A stretch of 64,000 nt of DNA from positions 434,001 through 498,000 of the forward strand of contig NZ_JAKZLC010000002.1 of NCBI RefSeq assembly GCF_022808815.1, read 5' to 3'. The DNA is from Geothrix paludis (lineage in GTDB: Bacteria > Acidobacteriota > Holophagae > Holophagales > Holophagaceae). Under the pieces are notes generated by a model. It did no database searches. It was not told the DNA's origin and saw only the letters and a program-made list of their open reading frames with translations. The number at the start of each line of letters is the position of its first letter. Position 1 is the first letter of the stretch. Position numbers and translations under genes: made by a program. This document shows, one piece after another, positions 35,347-48,239 of this stretch.

Positions 35347-36142
35347 ACACGGGTTCGAGGCCCAGCAGCTTCTCCACGGCCTCGCGGCCGCGAGGGCCGG
35401 GATCGACCGTGAAGTCGTTCACCCAGGCGTTCACGTAGCGACCGATCATCTCGCGGTCCATGCCGCGGCCGAAGGACTGGCTGTAGTCCACGCTCTCCCA
35501 GTGGCGCGCGCGGGCCATCTCCACGCTCCTGCGCATGAGCACGGCGAAGCGCTGCTTCACGTCCGCAGGCAGGTCGCGCCGGATGGCGTTGCCGCCCATG
35601 GGCAGGGGCAGATCGTAGGCGTGCTTCCACCAGGCGCCCAGATCCACCACCAGGCGCAGGCCGGCATCGTGGTACATGAGCTGGCTCTCGTGGATGAGCA
35701 GGCCCGCCTGGAAGCGGCCCTCGGCCACCGCGGGCAGGATCTGGTCGAAGGGCACCAGCTCGACCTTGGGCTCGAAGCCCAGGGATTTGCACCAGATCCG
35801 CATGGCCAGGTAGGCGCTGGTGCGCCGCCCGGGAATGGCGATGGTGAGCCCCTTCAGCCCCGCGGGCTCCAGGGGCTTCCCGCTTACCACCAGGGGCCCC
35901 GTACCCTCCTGGATGCTGGAGCCGGCCGTCAGCAGGTCGTAGCGGCCCATCAGCTCCGGGTAGGCGCCGAAGCTGATGGCCGTGACGTCGTAGCGGCTCT
36001 CCGTCGCCTCGGCGTTGAGCGTCTCGATGTCCTTGCGGACGAAGGTGATCTCGAACTCCTCCGGGTCCAGCCACCCCAGGGCCAGGGGGGCCATCATGTA
36101 GGCATCGTCGGAATCGGGGCTGTGGGCGATGGTGAACTTCAT
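35333..36142 (-). CDS. mqnD: 1,4-dihydroxy-6-naphthoate synthase (futalosine pathway)
   Basis: A 269-residue periplasmic-binding-protein-fold enzyme. The N-terminus (FTIAHSPDSDDAYMMAPLALG), KDIETLNAEA, VTAISFGAYPEL and LLIHESQL are characteristic of MqnD. It converts cyclic de-hypoxanthine futalosine to dihydroxynaphthoate in menaquinone synthesis. Its presence implies menaquinone made by the futalosine route rather than the classical Men pathway. The ATG has GGAGG at 6 nt. Other mqn genes are not in the window. Some relatives are annotated MqnA, so D is the better but not the only reading. Confidence 0.85.
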   Translation of the reverse strand: MKFTIAHSPDSDDAYMMAPLALGWLDPEEFEITFVRKDIETLNAEATESRYDVTAISFGAYPELMGRYDLLTAGSSIQEGTGPLVVSGKPLEPAGLKGLTIAIPGRRTSAYLAMRIWCKSLGFEPKVELVPFDQILPAVAEGRFQAGLLIHESQLMYHDAGLRLVVDLGAWWKHAYDLPLPMGGNAIRRDLPADVKQRFAVLMRRSVEMARARHWESVDYSQSFGRGMDREMIGRYVNAWVNDFTVDPGPRGREAVEKLLGLEPVWIQG

Positions 36143-36354
36143 GGCGGACCTCCCCTCCAGTTCAGCACAGATTCACAGAGTCCGATCCAGAACCCGGCCC
36201 AGAGGGTCACGGAACAGCCGAATCCGGAAGTGGACAAGGATGGGAACCGCATTCCCGATGCCCTAGTCTATGATGGTCCATTCCCCGCTTTGGAAACGGC
36301 TGTCTATCCCCGCCGGACTTTCGTTCCTCCGGAGCCTGCTTATGCCCGGACCCC

Positions 36355-38181
36355 ATGATCAGACGTCTCCTTACCTTCCTCCTCGCCTTCAGCACCATGA
36401 CGGTCGCCTCCGGCGCGGATGGTCCGGACCTTTCCTATTCGAAGACGATCCACTACCAAATCAAGGGGGGGCCAGCGGGCTACCGTCTGAGCTCAGAAAC
36501 CACGGTCCAGCGGACGGCGCTGACGGAACGGGCCGCCCGAGCTCATGCCTTTGATGTGGTGGAGCAGCCTTTCACCACCATCAGCGGGCTCAGGGGGGAA
36601 AGCCGGGGACGTGATCTGAAGCAGGACCGTATCACCTTCCATTTCCCGCGGCTCGAAGATACGTTCATCCCCCCGGCCCGGGTGCATGAGCTCGAGTTCC
36701 CGGCCGATCTCAAGATCGGCGACACGATCACCTACTCCTGGCATGAGGACTACAAAGACCTGGCGTTTCTTCCGATCGCGAGTATCCCGGCGATCGACCA
36801 GGTGGTCCGATTCGAGATCAGGATCGACCATCCTGCGGATCTCCAGATCACCTTCACGCCTTTCTTCCCGCACGGCGATCTTCCCTTCAAGGAGGACCGT
36901 AGCGCTCCCACCCGGACCGTCCTCGTATTCCAGAACCTTCCCCGGATCGGCCTGTTCCCCTGCGACCCCTATCAGGGCCTACAGGCGGCCGTGCTGTTGG
37001 GCGTCCGCAGGGGGGCCGCGCCCCTCACCCCGGGAACGCCGGACGCCTTCTCGACCTGGTACCTGGGGCTCCTCCGCGACATGCCCAAGCCCAGCGAGGC
37101 CATGAACCAGTTGCTGGCCGAGGAACTCCGCCGGGCCGCGTCCCCCCGGGAGAAGGCCCGGATCCTGTTCGACTACGTGAAATCCGAGATCCGGTACATC
37201 GCGGACGAAGGCGCCATGCACGCCTTCGTCCCCCACGACCCGGCCTCAGTGCTGGAGAAGAAATACGGAGACTGCAAGGACAAGGCCTGGCTCCTGACGG
37301 CCCTGGGCCGGATCCATGGCCTATCCATCCATCCCGTCCTGCTATCCACGGTCCCCTCACCGGATTTCCCGGAGCTGGCCCCCGGGCTCTTCAATCACGT
37401 GATCTGCGCCCTGGAGGAGCAGGGTCAGCTGACCTTCATGGACCCCACGGCCACCTACAGCGAGATGGGGGACCTTCCAGATCCCGACCTCCTGGTGAAA
37501 GCGCTGGTGCTGGACCCCGCCCGGCCACGCATGGTCACCATCCCCTCGCAGCAGCAGTCTGAGGGGGTCGAGATCCAGATCGAAGGCGATCTGGCGAAGC
37601 CCCGCGAGGCCAAGGCCAGGATCACCCTCCGCCACAGTTGGAGGACCCAGGCCATCCGGTCCCGCAGGGACCTGAAATCCATGGACCTGGAAAACACGCT
37701 CTCCAACCGCCTGAACCGGCTGCTGGCCAAGCTATCGCTGGACGGTTTCCGGTTCAAGGACGTGGACCGCGAGAAGGTCGTCCTCGAAGCAAATGCGGAC
37801 CTGACGGATTTCTTCATCCGCACCGACCTTCGTGTCTATGCCCCATCCGCGCCCTTCCGCGCCATCTCGCCGGATTACTTGGAGCGGGAGGGGGACACTC
37901 ACCCACTGGATACCCAAGGACCCGACGCCTATCGCCTCGAGCTTGACCTGAAGTCGGACAGCCTACGCCCGCGGCCGGACCGCCTTTCGCTGGGCCGCAC
38001 GGGTGCGGCGAACCACACCGCCACCTGTTCCGGAAAGGCCGGGAATATCCGTCTCTCCTACACCTTCAGGCAGCCCTTCCGGCTGTTGCCCAAGGGAGCC
38101 AGGGCGGAATTCATGGCGTTCTGCACACAGTACCTCCAGCTGAACCGAAGGCTCTTCGTCCTCCAAAGGAGCGAATCGTGA
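36355..38181 (+). CDS. Exported DUF3857/transglutaminase-like protein
   Basis: A 608-residue exported protein. A signal peptide (MIRRLLTFLLAFSTMTVASG) precedes a DUF3857 beta domain (about 60-240) and a transglutaminase-like domain. The Cys is in KKYGDCKDKAWLL (near 305), the His in FNHVICAL and the Asp in TFMDPTA, so the catalytic triad is complete. A beta-rich C-terminal domain follows. Related proteins are probably envelope peptidases or crosslinkers, and the substrate is unknown. The stop overlaps the next gene's GTG start. The ribosome site before the ATG is weak. The 212-bp upstream gap shows no obvious promoter. Confidence 0.85.
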   Translation: MIRRLLTFLLAFSTMTVASGADGPDLSYSKTIHYQIKGGPAGYRLSSETTVQRTALTERAARAHAFDVVEQPFTTISGLRGESRGRDLKQDRITFHFPRLEDTFIPPARVHELEFPADLKIGDTITYSWHEDYKDLAFLPIASIPAIDQVVRFEIRIDHPADLQITFTPFFPHGDLPFKEDRSAPTRTVLVFQNLPRIGLFPCDPYQGLQAAVLLGVRRGAAPLTPGTPDAFSTWYLGLLRDMPKPSEAMNQLLAEELRRAASPREKARILFDYVKSEIRYIADEGAMHAFVPHDPASVLEKKYGDCKDKAWLLTALGRIHGLSIHPVLLSTVPSPDFPELAPGLFNHVICALEEQGQLTFMDPTATYSEMGDLPDPDLLVKALVLDPARPRMVTIPSQQQSEGVEIQIEGDLAKPREAKARITLRHSWRTQAIRSRRDLKSMDLENTLSNRLNRLLAKLSLDGFRFKDVDREKVVLEANADLTDFFIRTDLRVYAPSAPFRAISPDYLEREGDTHPLDTQGPDAYRLELDLKSDSLRPRPDRLSLGRTGAANHTATCSGKAGNIRLSYTFRQPFRLLPKGARAEFMAFCTQYLQLNRRLFVLQRSES

Positions 38182-40148
38182 AATCCGCCCTCGTCCTCGT
38201 CGCCGCGCTCGCCCTGTTGGCTGTCGGCTGCCAGACCTCCGAACGCCTCATCACGTTCCCCTCCCAGACCGCCGCCGATGTCAAAGCACCACTCGATGTC
38301 CCAGCCCTCGAGAAGCGCTTCCCCGGGCAGGACGGTGTCTACCTTCAACGCGACACGTCCTTCGAACATGTCACCAGTGACGGGTGGCCAGGCGGCATCA
38401 CCTGGACGTTCTTCGAGACCCAGACCCGCAGCTACGTCGTATTCAACCCCGATGCGAAATGGCTCTCCACGTTTGAAGTCCAGGTATCTCCCGGTTCCGA
38501 GCTGGAACGGGTGGCCCTGGAGATCCGCGGAACGGACGGGAAGGCCCGCCAGTTCGGCGTGGGAGACCTCAAGCAGGAGAAGGACTCCAAGGGCCTCGTG
38601 ACCTACAAGCTGGCCTACCCGGACGTCCGGAAGGGCTGCGTCATCACCGAGGCCTACGTCATCAAGAAGGCGAACTGCTGGGCCGCCCCTCCGCTCCATC
38701 ACGAGGTTCCGCTGCAATTCTCGATCCCCTGCCTTCAGGCGAGCTACCGGTTCCTCTATCCCAACTGGTGGGCGACCAAGGTGAAGGCCCTAGGCCCGGG
38801 CCGGACGCTGCCCGTGGAGGTGAAGAAGGATGAGCAGGCGAAAAAGACCATCATGACCTACACCGCCAAGGACATCCCGGCCGTCGAGAAGGAGCCTTTC
38901 TCCCCCTTCTTCAAGGAGGTCTCCAATTACGCGGAGATCATGGTCGTCCAGCTGAGTCTCGGCAAAGCCTATTACGCAGCCCCTTTGACCTGGGAGGCCT
39001 ACGCCAAAGAGTTCAAAGGCTACGTCATGGACAAGAACCCCATCTTCTCGCAGCGGGTGGACCGCACCACCCTCGAGGCCACCCAATCCTGCAAGACGGA
39101 CCGCGAGCGTCTCGAGGCCCTGGTGGGCTGGATCCAGGCCAACATGGAAATCGGCGCCACCAAAGGAAATTTCGCGGATGTGCTGGCCGCCAAGAGGGGC
39201 TCGGTCTACCAGCTCACGGGGCTGGCGCAGAGCATGCTTCGGAAGGCAGGGATCAACAGCCGCTTCCTGCTCATCCACTCCGCGGAAGACGGTTACTTCG
39301 ACAAGGATTTCATCTCCAGTGAAGAGCTCTACATCCCGGCCCTGATGGCCGATCTCGGCGGCCGGTCCTACGTGGTGCTCCCCTACGCCAAGAACCTCCC
39401 CGTGGACATCATCCCCGAGCGGTTCCAGGGGCAGACAGCCCTTGCCATCGAGCCATCCGGCGCGGCCCAGCTCATCACGGTCCCCACCGGCAACCTGGCC
39501 ACCAACGAAGTGTCCGAAGACTACTCGCTCACCTTCTCCGAAGACGGCAAAGTCCGGGTCACCGAAGAGAAGACCTTCCAGGGGTCCAACGCCTACAGCG
39601 TGCGGCGGAGCCTTGCCGACCTGAACCGGGAGGAGACCGAGAAGCTGCTGAAGGGCCTGCTGACCTACACCGAAGGCAAGGTCGAGTTCACGAAGTATGA
39701 ATTCGTGGACCAAAGCGACTACAAGAAACCGCTGAAGGTGCACCTGGAATATGTCATCGACAACCTGGTCACCCTCACCCCAGAGGAGGTCCTCTTCAAT
39801 ACGGGCGGCCTCTTCGCCCCTGCCTCACGGCTGAAGACCAAGGTGGCCCCCAAGGATCGCCAGAACCCGGTCCGCATCTACTACGATGAGGCCTCCAGGA
39901 AGAACATCGTCCTGACCTTCCCCGCCTCCTGGAGGCTCTCCCGTGTCCCCCAGGACTTCCGGTTGGAGAACCGTTTCGGATCGATCAGCGGCTCCTACAA
40001 GAGCAGCTCGCGGAAACTCCAGGTCCAACAAGCCCTGACGCTGAAGAAGAGCTTCGAGTCCAAGGAGCGGATCGAGGAACTCCTGGAACTGACCGGGAAT
40101 CATTCCAAGCTCTATGTCCCCACCCTGGTGTTCAAAGTGAAGGGGTGA
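38178..40148 (+). CDS. DUF3857/transglutaminase-like lipoprotein, probably inactive
   Basis: A 656-residue lipoprotein whose signal peptide ends in the lipobox LAVGC. Its layout parallels the preceding gene, with a DUF3857-type half followed by a transglutaminase-fold half. However, the region where YGDCKDKA should be reads AKRGSVYQLTGLAQSMLRKAGI, so the catalytic cysteine is missing. The start GTG overlaps the upstream stop as GTGA and is preceded by AAAGGAG at 6 nt, so the two are translated together. It may be a membrane-bound partner of its active neighbour. Confidence 0.82.
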   Translation: MKSALVLVAALALLAVGCQTSERLITFPSQTAADVKAPLDVPALEKRFPGQDGVYLQRDTSFEHVTSDGWPGGITWTFFETQTRSYVVFNPDAKWLSTFEVQVSPGSELERVALEIRGTDGKARQFGVGDLKQEKDSKGLVTYKLAYPDVRKGCVITEAYVIKKANCWAAPPLHHEVPLQFSIPCLQASYRFLYPNWWATKVKALGPGRTLPVEVKKDEQAKKTIMTYTAKDIPAVEKEPFSPFFKEVSNYAEIMVVQLSLGKAYYAAPLTWEAYAKEFKGYVMDKNPIFSQRVDRTTLEATQSCKTDRERLEALVGWIQANMEIGATKGNFADVLAAKRGSVYQLTGLAQSMLRKAGINSRFLLIHSAEDGYFDKDFISSEELYIPALMADLGGRSYVVLPYAKNLPVDIIPERFQGQTALAIEPSGAAQLITVPTGNLATNEVSEDYSLTFSEDGKVRVTEEKTFQGSNAYSVRRSLADLNREETEKLLKGLLTYTEGKVEFTKYEFVDQSDYKKPLKVHLEYVIDNLVTLTPEEVLFNTGGLFAPASRLKTKVAPKDRQNPVRIYYDEASRKNIVLTFPASWRLSRVPQDFRLENRFGSISGSYKSSSRKLQVQQALTLKKSFESKERIEELLELTGNHSKLYVPTLVFKVKG

Positions 40149-40220
40149 GTCACCGGACGGCCAACCAGCCGCCCAGTTCCGCTCCGCGGCCTGGGCGTGT
40201 TCGCCGGACGTCATCACCCC

Positions 40221-40742
40221 TCAGCCGATGGTCTCCGGATCCTTCGGCGCCAGTTTGCCCTTGACGCGCTCCACGGCCTTGGCGGCCAGGGTGTAGCGGG
40301 GGTTCTCCTCCAGGGCCTTCCGGTAGTGCTCCAGGGCCTTGTCCAGCTGGCCCTTGGCCTCGTACACGCGGCCCAGGTTGAAGTGGGGGAAGCAGTAGCT
40401 CTCGTAGCGCTTGGCCTTCAGGGCCATGCGCAGCCAGGGGATGGCCTCGTCGGGCTCCCCCTGCTCCACGTAGTAGGCGCCGATGTCGTTGTAGGGGTTC
40501 CCGAACTCGGGGTCCAGGTCGATGGCCCGGTGGCAGTCCTCGATGGCCGAGGCGTAGTCCTTCTCGAAGGACCGCGTCCAGCCCCGGAAGGTGTAGGCCT
40601 CGGCCGTGGGACAGATCTCGATGGACTTGGTGTAGAGGGCGAGGGCCTTCTGGATCTCCCCCTTCATCTGGAGCTGGTAGGCCTTGCCCACCCACTCCAT
40701 GGCCTCCTGCCGCTTGTCCTGGCGTTCCTGCTCGTCGCTCAT
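40221..40742 (-). CDS. TPR protein, 173 residues
   Basis: A small soluble protein made of about four TPR units (residues 15-150): GKAYQLQMKGEIQKALALYTK, AYTFRGWTRSFEKDYASAIED, AYYVEQGEPDEAIPWLRMA and NLGRVYEAKGQLDKALEHY. TPR proteins act as protein-protein adaptors. There is no signal peptide. It is divergent from another TPR gene across 63 bp, suggesting a functional link, but the partner is unknown. Confidence 0.85.
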   Translation of the reverse strand: MSDEQERQDKRQEAMEWVGKAYQLQMKGEIQKALALYTKSIEICPTAEAYTFRGWTRSFEKDYASAIEDCHRAIDLDPEFGNPYNDIGAYYVEQGEPDEAIPWLRMALKAKRYESYCFPHFNLGRVYEAKGQLDKALEHYRKALEENPRYTLAAKAVERVKGKLAPKDPETIG

Positions 40743-40805
40743 GGGCCGCCCTCGCGGGCATCAGGATAAAACCTTCAGCCCCCTGGGGCCAGCTATCCTG
40801 GAATC

Positions 40806-42659
40806 ATGGCCAACGACCTGCCCGGTTCCTATTGCCAGAACTGCCTGACCTGGAACCCCGGGGATCGGGAGACTTGCGTGAAGTGCGGCACCCGCCTGCT
40901 CATCCTCGCCGGGGACCAGACCTGGGAGGACGAGCCCGAGGAGACGGAGGGCGGCGAGGATCTCGAGGAGCACCTCCTGGAGCGCATCACGGGGCTGGAG
41001 GAGACCCTCCGCCGCGTGGAGACCTACCTGGAGACCGTCTCCGACCAGCTGGGCAAGCTGGAGCGCAGCGAGGTGATGCTGCGCAACGGCCTCATGGCCC
41101 TCGTACAGGAGATGGAGCAGAAGCGCCAGTTGGACGCCCACGCCTTCTCGGAACGGTGGGAGAGCCTCGTCGAGGAGAACCTGCACCTCATCAGCGCCCG
41201 GGAGCTGTTCACCCGCTACCGGGCCCGCATCCTGCCCATCGCCCGGCCCAAGTCCATGTCCCAGCTCAAGCGAGCCCTGCTGGAGACCACGGCCCTGCTG
41301 GAGGCGGCCGACCTCCCCGGCGCCGCCCAGCGCCTGGGCCAGGCCCTGCCCCTGGATCCGAAGAACTACGAGCTGATCTTCACGGCGGCCTCCCTGCACG
41401 AGGCCGCCCAGAACTTCGAGGAGGCCGAGAGCCTCGCCCGCAAGGCCGTGGGCCTGAGCCCCCGCCACTTCGAGGCCTGGATGCTGCTGGCCAAGCTGCT
41501 CCAGGAACTGCCCGAGCACGCGGACCAGGCCATCGAGGCCCTGCACCAGGCCTCGGACCTGCGGCCCGAGGATGCCGAGCCCCGCATGCTGCTGGCGGAG
41601 CTTCTGCTGGACGAGGAGGATCTCCAGGGCGCCCTGGAGGCGGCCCAGGAGGCCGTGGCCCGCCGCAAGGACGGTGAGACCCTGCTACTGCTGGGCCAGG
41701 TCCATCTGGCCCGGGGCGAGAGCGGCATGGCCGTCCCCGCCCTCAAGGAGGCCAGCTCCTACCTGCCCGGCGACCTCCACGTGCGCGAGTCCCTGGCCGA
41801 GGCCTACCTCCTCCAGGGCGACCGATCCAAGGCCTTCGCCATCCTCCAGGAGCTGCTCACGCAGAACCCCGGCGATCCCCACCTCCTCCTCATGGTGGAC
41901 GCCGAGGACCACCTCCAGCTACGCGAAGCCCGGGACGGCAAGGCCGGCACCCAGGTCCTGCTGGACGAGGCCGAGACCCTGCTGGATGAGAACCAGCTGG
42001 AATCCGCCGCCATGCTGCTCAAGCGCGCCCGGCGGAAGGGGAAGAGCCAGCGCTCCGAGTGGCTGGACCTGCGCCTCTCCTTCCTCCAGGACCCGGAGAA
42101 GACCCTGCGCTCCGCCCTGGCCTTCGCCTGCTCGGACCGCCACCCGCGCCTCTGCTTCCTGGCCCTGCGCCTGGCCCTGGAGCACCTCATGGCCCAGAAG
42201 CGCGAGGCCGAGATCGCCCGGACCTTGGATGCCTTCCTCACCCGCCACCCCAAGAGCACCGGCGCCTGGGAGGCCGCCCTCATGCGGCAGGCCTACCGCC
42301 TGATGAACGGCCAGGCCACGGAGCAGGACCTGATCGAGGTCCGCCGTCTCCACGCCCACCCCCTGCCGGGCATGGAACCCCGGGCCCGAACCCTGCTGGG
42401 CCAGTACCTCCTGGCCCTCAAGCGGCACCAGGAGGTGCTGGAGCTGATCGACCCCCTCATCGAGAAAGAACCCACCCTCATCAACCACTTCCAGCTCGGC
42501 GCCGCCCTGGCGGGCCTGGGGGAGCGGGAGGAGGCCCGGGTCCTGCTCAAGGCCGGGCTGGACGCGGAGGCCGGCGATCTCAATGACACCCAGGCCAAGG
42601 GTGTGAAGAACCAGATCCGCGGCCTGTTGAAGGAATTGAACGGGGCCGGCGAGGCCTGA
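40806..42659 (+). CDS. Zinc-ribbon TPR protein, 617 residues
   Basis: A cytoplasmic protein. The N-terminal 30 residues hold a zinc-ribbon-like CxxC pair (SYCQNC and TCVKCG). An acidic linker and a coiled coil (about 55-110) follow, and from about 155 to the end a long TPR superhelix (LEAADLPGAAQRLGQALPLD, EAAQNFEEAESLARKAVGLSP and further units). No enzyme motif is visible. It could scaffold a larger complex. It precedes the suf operon but is separated from it by the suf promoter. Confidence 0.82.
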   Translation: MANDLPGSYCQNCLTWNPGDRETCVKCGTRLLILAGDQTWEDEPEETEGGEDLEEHLLERITGLEETLRRVETYLETVSDQLGKLERSEVMLRNGLMALVQEMEQKRQLDAHAFSERWESLVEENLHLISARELFTRYRARILPIARPKSMSQLKRALLETTALLEAADLPGAAQRLGQALPLDPKNYELIFTAASLHEAAQNFEEAESLARKAVGLSPRHFEAWMLLAKLLQELPEHADQAIEALHQASDLRPEDAEPRMLLAELLLDEEDLQGALEAAQEAVARRKDGETLLLLGQVHLARGESGMAVPALKEASSYLPGDLHVRESLAEAYLLQGDRSKAFAILQELLTQNPGDPHLLLMVDAEDHLQLREARDGKAGTQVLLDEAETLLDENQLESAAMLLKRARRKGKSQRSEWLDLRLSFLQDPEKTLRSALAFACSDRHPRLCFLALRLALEHLMAQKREAEIARTLDAFLTRHPKSTGAWEAALMRQAYRLMNGQATEQDLIEVRRLHAHPLPGMEPRARTLLGQYLLALKRHQEVLELIDPLIEKEPTLINHFQLGAALAGLGEREEARVLLKAGLDAEAGDLNDTQAKGVKNQIRGLLKELNGAGEA

Positions 42660-42690
42660 GCAGGCGTGACCGACCTCACCGGGTATTAAG

Positions 42691-42718
42691 TTGACAATTT
42701 TAGTCGAGATTCCAGAAT
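42691..42718 (+). promoter_or_regulatory. suf operon promoter with IscR-like operator
   Basis: TTGACA (42691-42696), a 16-bp spacer and CAGAAT (42713-42718) form a plausible sigma70 promoter. The operator TTGACAATTTTAGTCGAGAT (42691-42710) covers the -35 and spacer. Its core fits the IscR type-1 pattern at 16 of 17 positions (pattern recalled from E. coli). It matches the ric operator at 1490-1509 in 17 of 20 bases. Binding of an Rrf2 Fe-S regulator here should block RNA polymerase. Confidence 0.65.
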
Positions 42719-42739
42719 GGGATGTCTCGGGAGTGGTGT

Positions 42740-44179
<1,440 letters not shown>

Positions 44180-44185
44180 CGATGA

Positions 44186-44259
44186 AACCGCGAAAGACGC
44201 GAATGGACGCGAAATCTCACGGCCATTGCCTTTCGCGAACCTTCGCGCCTTTCGCGGTT
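44186..44259. repeat. Period-9 hairpin element (c), CGCGAAAGA type, between sufB and sufC
   Basis: Two 29-nt arms (44186-44214 and 44231-44259) pair at 25 of 29 positions around a 16-nt loop. Units are CGCGAAAGA, CGCGAATGG, CGCGAAGGT. The purine-rich strand comes first in the transcript. It fills most of the intercistronic space, and the RNA would fold into a long hairpin between the two cistrons. Confidence 0.85.
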
Positions 44260-44283
44260 GATTTGTTGTTCTTGGAGTTTTAG

Positions 44284-45044
<761 letters not shown>

Positions 45045-45048
<4 letters not shown>

Positions 45049-46321
45049 CCACGGCCGTTGTCGGTTCCAGCCTGCTGGTGGATCTGCTCAGCGCGCCCAG
45101 GCCCGCCGAATGGACTTCGCTGCGCGAAGCGGCAGAGCTGCGGTTGGCCGGACGCGCACTGCCCGCGACCCGGGACGAGGACTGGAAGTACACGGACCTG
45201 AAGGCCCTGGCCGCCGGTGCTTTCGGGCCCGCCCCGAAGACCACCGTGGACATCTCCGGGCACCTGCTCCCCGAGATGGTGGGCACGCGCCAGGTCTTCG
45301 TGAACGGGCACCACGCCCCCCACGCGAGCTGCGCCTCCGCCGTGCCGGCCGGGGTGCGCTACTTCCCCATGTCCCATGCGAGCGAGGCCTGCCACGCGCT
45401 GGGCAGCGTCGGCAACGGCGCGGCGAAGGGTCTCTTCGAGGACCTGAACACCGCCCGCTTCGAGGATGGCGCGGTCATCCTCGTGCCCAAGAACCTCAAG
45501 GTGGCCCTGCCCCTGCACCTCCTCTTCGTGACGAAGGCCGAATCCCCCGTGGCCGTGTTCCCCCGCCTCCTGGTGGTGCTGGAGCGGGGCGCGGAGCTGG
45601 AGCTGGTGGAGGAACACCACGGCGAGGGCGCCTACCTCAGCTGTCCCGTGGTCGAGGTGCATGTGGCCGAAGGCGCCGTCCTCCGCCATGAGCGCGTGCA
45701 GCGGGAGAGCCCCGAGGCCTTCCACCTCGCCACCCTCAAGGCCGAGGTCGGCAAGGGCGGCCAGTACCATTCCCGCACCCTCAGCTTCGGCGCCCGCCTC
45801 TCCCGGCAGGAGCCCCGCGTGCGGCTGGCCGAGGGCGCCGAGGCCACCCTGGACGGCCTGGCCCTGCTCGACGGGGTCCAGGTGGCCGATACCCACAGCT
45901 TCCTGCACCACGCCGAACCCGGCGCCACCAGCCGCCAGCTGCACAAGTGCATCGTGGATGGGCGGGCCCGCGCCATCTTCAACGGCCAGGTCCTCGTGGC
46001 CAAGGGCGCCCAGGGCACGGACGCCCAGCAGCAGAGCCGCAACCTGCTGCTCTCCGAGGCCGCCCGCGTGGACACCAAGCCCCAGCTGGAGATCTATGCC
46101 GACGACGTCAAGTGCAGCCACGGCGCCGCCGTGGGCCAGCTCGATCCCGAGGAGCTGTTCTACCTGCAGAGTCGCGGCATGAACGCCGACGACGCCCGCA
46201 ACCTCCTCACCTACGGCTTCGCGGCGGACGTGCTCACCCACGTCCCCGTGGCCAGCCTGCGCCGGAGCCTGCGCCAGCTCGTCATGGCCCGCACCCAGGC
46301 CGGCTCGCTGGGAGACCTGGC

Positions 46322-46325
<4 letters not shown>
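45045..46325 (+). CDS. sufD: Fe-S cluster assembly protein SufD
   Basis: A 426-residue paralogue of SufB that completes the SufBC2D complex and is linked to iron entry. The N-terminal helical part (REAAELRLAGRALPATRDEDWKYTDLK split over about 25-55) precedes the beta-helix core. The C-terminal DDVKCSHGAAVGQLD holds the conserved Cys and His thought to contact SufB. The start and stop overlap both neighbours as ATGA. Confidence 0.95.
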
Positions 46326-47569
<1,244 letters not shown>

Positions 47570-47570
47570 A

Positions 47571-47677
47571 AAGGATCTCCACGAAGAACACGAAGATGAA
47601 TCAAGAGCACGAAGGAAGTGCGTACGAGGCATCCCCGGATCTTCGTGCCCTGCCTTTCCCCTTCGTGTCCTTCGTGG
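47571..47677. repeat. Period-9 hairpin element (d), CACGAAGGA type, between sufS and sufU
   Basis: The left arm CCACGAAGAACACGAAG (47579-47595) and right arm (47661-47677) pair at 16 of 17 positions. The right arm is the exact complement of the left arm of element (b) at 16730-16746. The left half (47571-47615) matches (b) 16805-16851 on the opposite strand at about 41 of 45 positions. This is therefore a second copy of the same dispersed repeat, 31 kb away. Confidence 0.87.
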
Positions 47678-47705
47678 ATGTCTTTTCTACGTCTGGATCT
47701 TCCCG

Positions 47706-48155
47706 ATGACCGACCCGCGCGAGCTGTACCAGCAGGTGATCCTGGAGCACAACAAGAAGCCCCGGAACTTCGGGAAGCTTGAACCCTGCACGCACCACGC
47801 GGAGGGCCACAACCCCCTCTGCGGCGACCAGCTGGACCTGACGCTGGTGGTCGAGGAAGGCGTGGTGCGGGACGTGAAGTTCGAGGGCAGCGGCTGCGCC
47901 ATCGATGTCGCCAGCGCCAGCCTCATGACCAGTGCGGTGAAGGGGAAGCCCGTGGCCGAGGCCGAGGCCATGATCGAGCAGTTCCGCGGCATGGTGCGCG
48001 GCGAGCTCGATCCCGCCACCCAGACGCCCCTGCTGGGCAAGCTCACCCTCTTCAGCGGCGTCAAGGACCTCCCCAGCCGCGTGAAGTGCGCCATCCTCCC
48101 CTGGGCCACCCTCCACGCCGCGCTGAAGGGCGAAGAGGAAGCGAGCACGGAATGA
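47706..48155 (+). CDS. sufU: SufU-type Fe-S/sulfur-transfer protein
   Basis: A 149-residue IscU-fold protein. Three conserved cysteines are in NPLCGDQL, GSGCAID and RVKCAILPW. The insertion between the second and third is characteristic of SufU, which binds zinc and accepts sulfur from SufS in Gram-positive and related systems. The position after sufS fits this partnership. The ribosome site is weak, and the gene is preceded by repeat (d) and followed by repeat (e). Confidence 0.93.
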   Translation: MTDPRELYQQVILEHNKKPRNFGKLEPCTHHAEGHNPLCGDQLDLTLVVEEGVVRDVKFEGSGCAIDVASASLMTSAVKGKPVAEAEAMIEQFRGMVRGELDPATQTPLLGKLTLFSGVKDLPSRVKCAILPWATLHAALKGEEEASTE

Positions 48156-48160
48156 ACCCT

Positions 48161-48233
48161 CACCGCGGAGAGCGCAGAGAACGCCGAGAAAAGAAATCGG
48201 TTCTCCTCTGCGTTCTCCGCGTTCTCTGCGGTG
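48161..48233. repeat. Period-9 hairpin element (e), CGCAGAGAA type, between sufU and nfu
   Basis: 30-nt arms (48161-48190 and 48204-48233) pair at 25 of 30 positions around a 13-nt loop. Units are CGCAGAGAA, CGCGGAGAA, CGCCGAGAA. The last bases (GGTGA) also serve as the likely Shine-Dalgarno site of the next gene, so folding of the element could affect its translation. Confidence 0.85.
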
Positions 48234-48239
48234 AATGCG

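Noticed and set aside
36160-36180. Degenerate CACAGATT/CACAGAG units upstream of the DUF3857 gene as another period-9 element
   Set aside because: Only one short arm-like stretch is visible and no complementary arm is found nearby.
36143-36354. Small gene in the gap before the first DUF3857 gene
   Set aside because: The open frames here lack ribosome sites and coding-like composition. I see only non-coding DNA.
48231-48239. GTG at 48231 as the nfu start
   Set aside because: It lies in the repeat arm. The ATG at 48240 matches the usual N-terminus and has GGTGA upstream.
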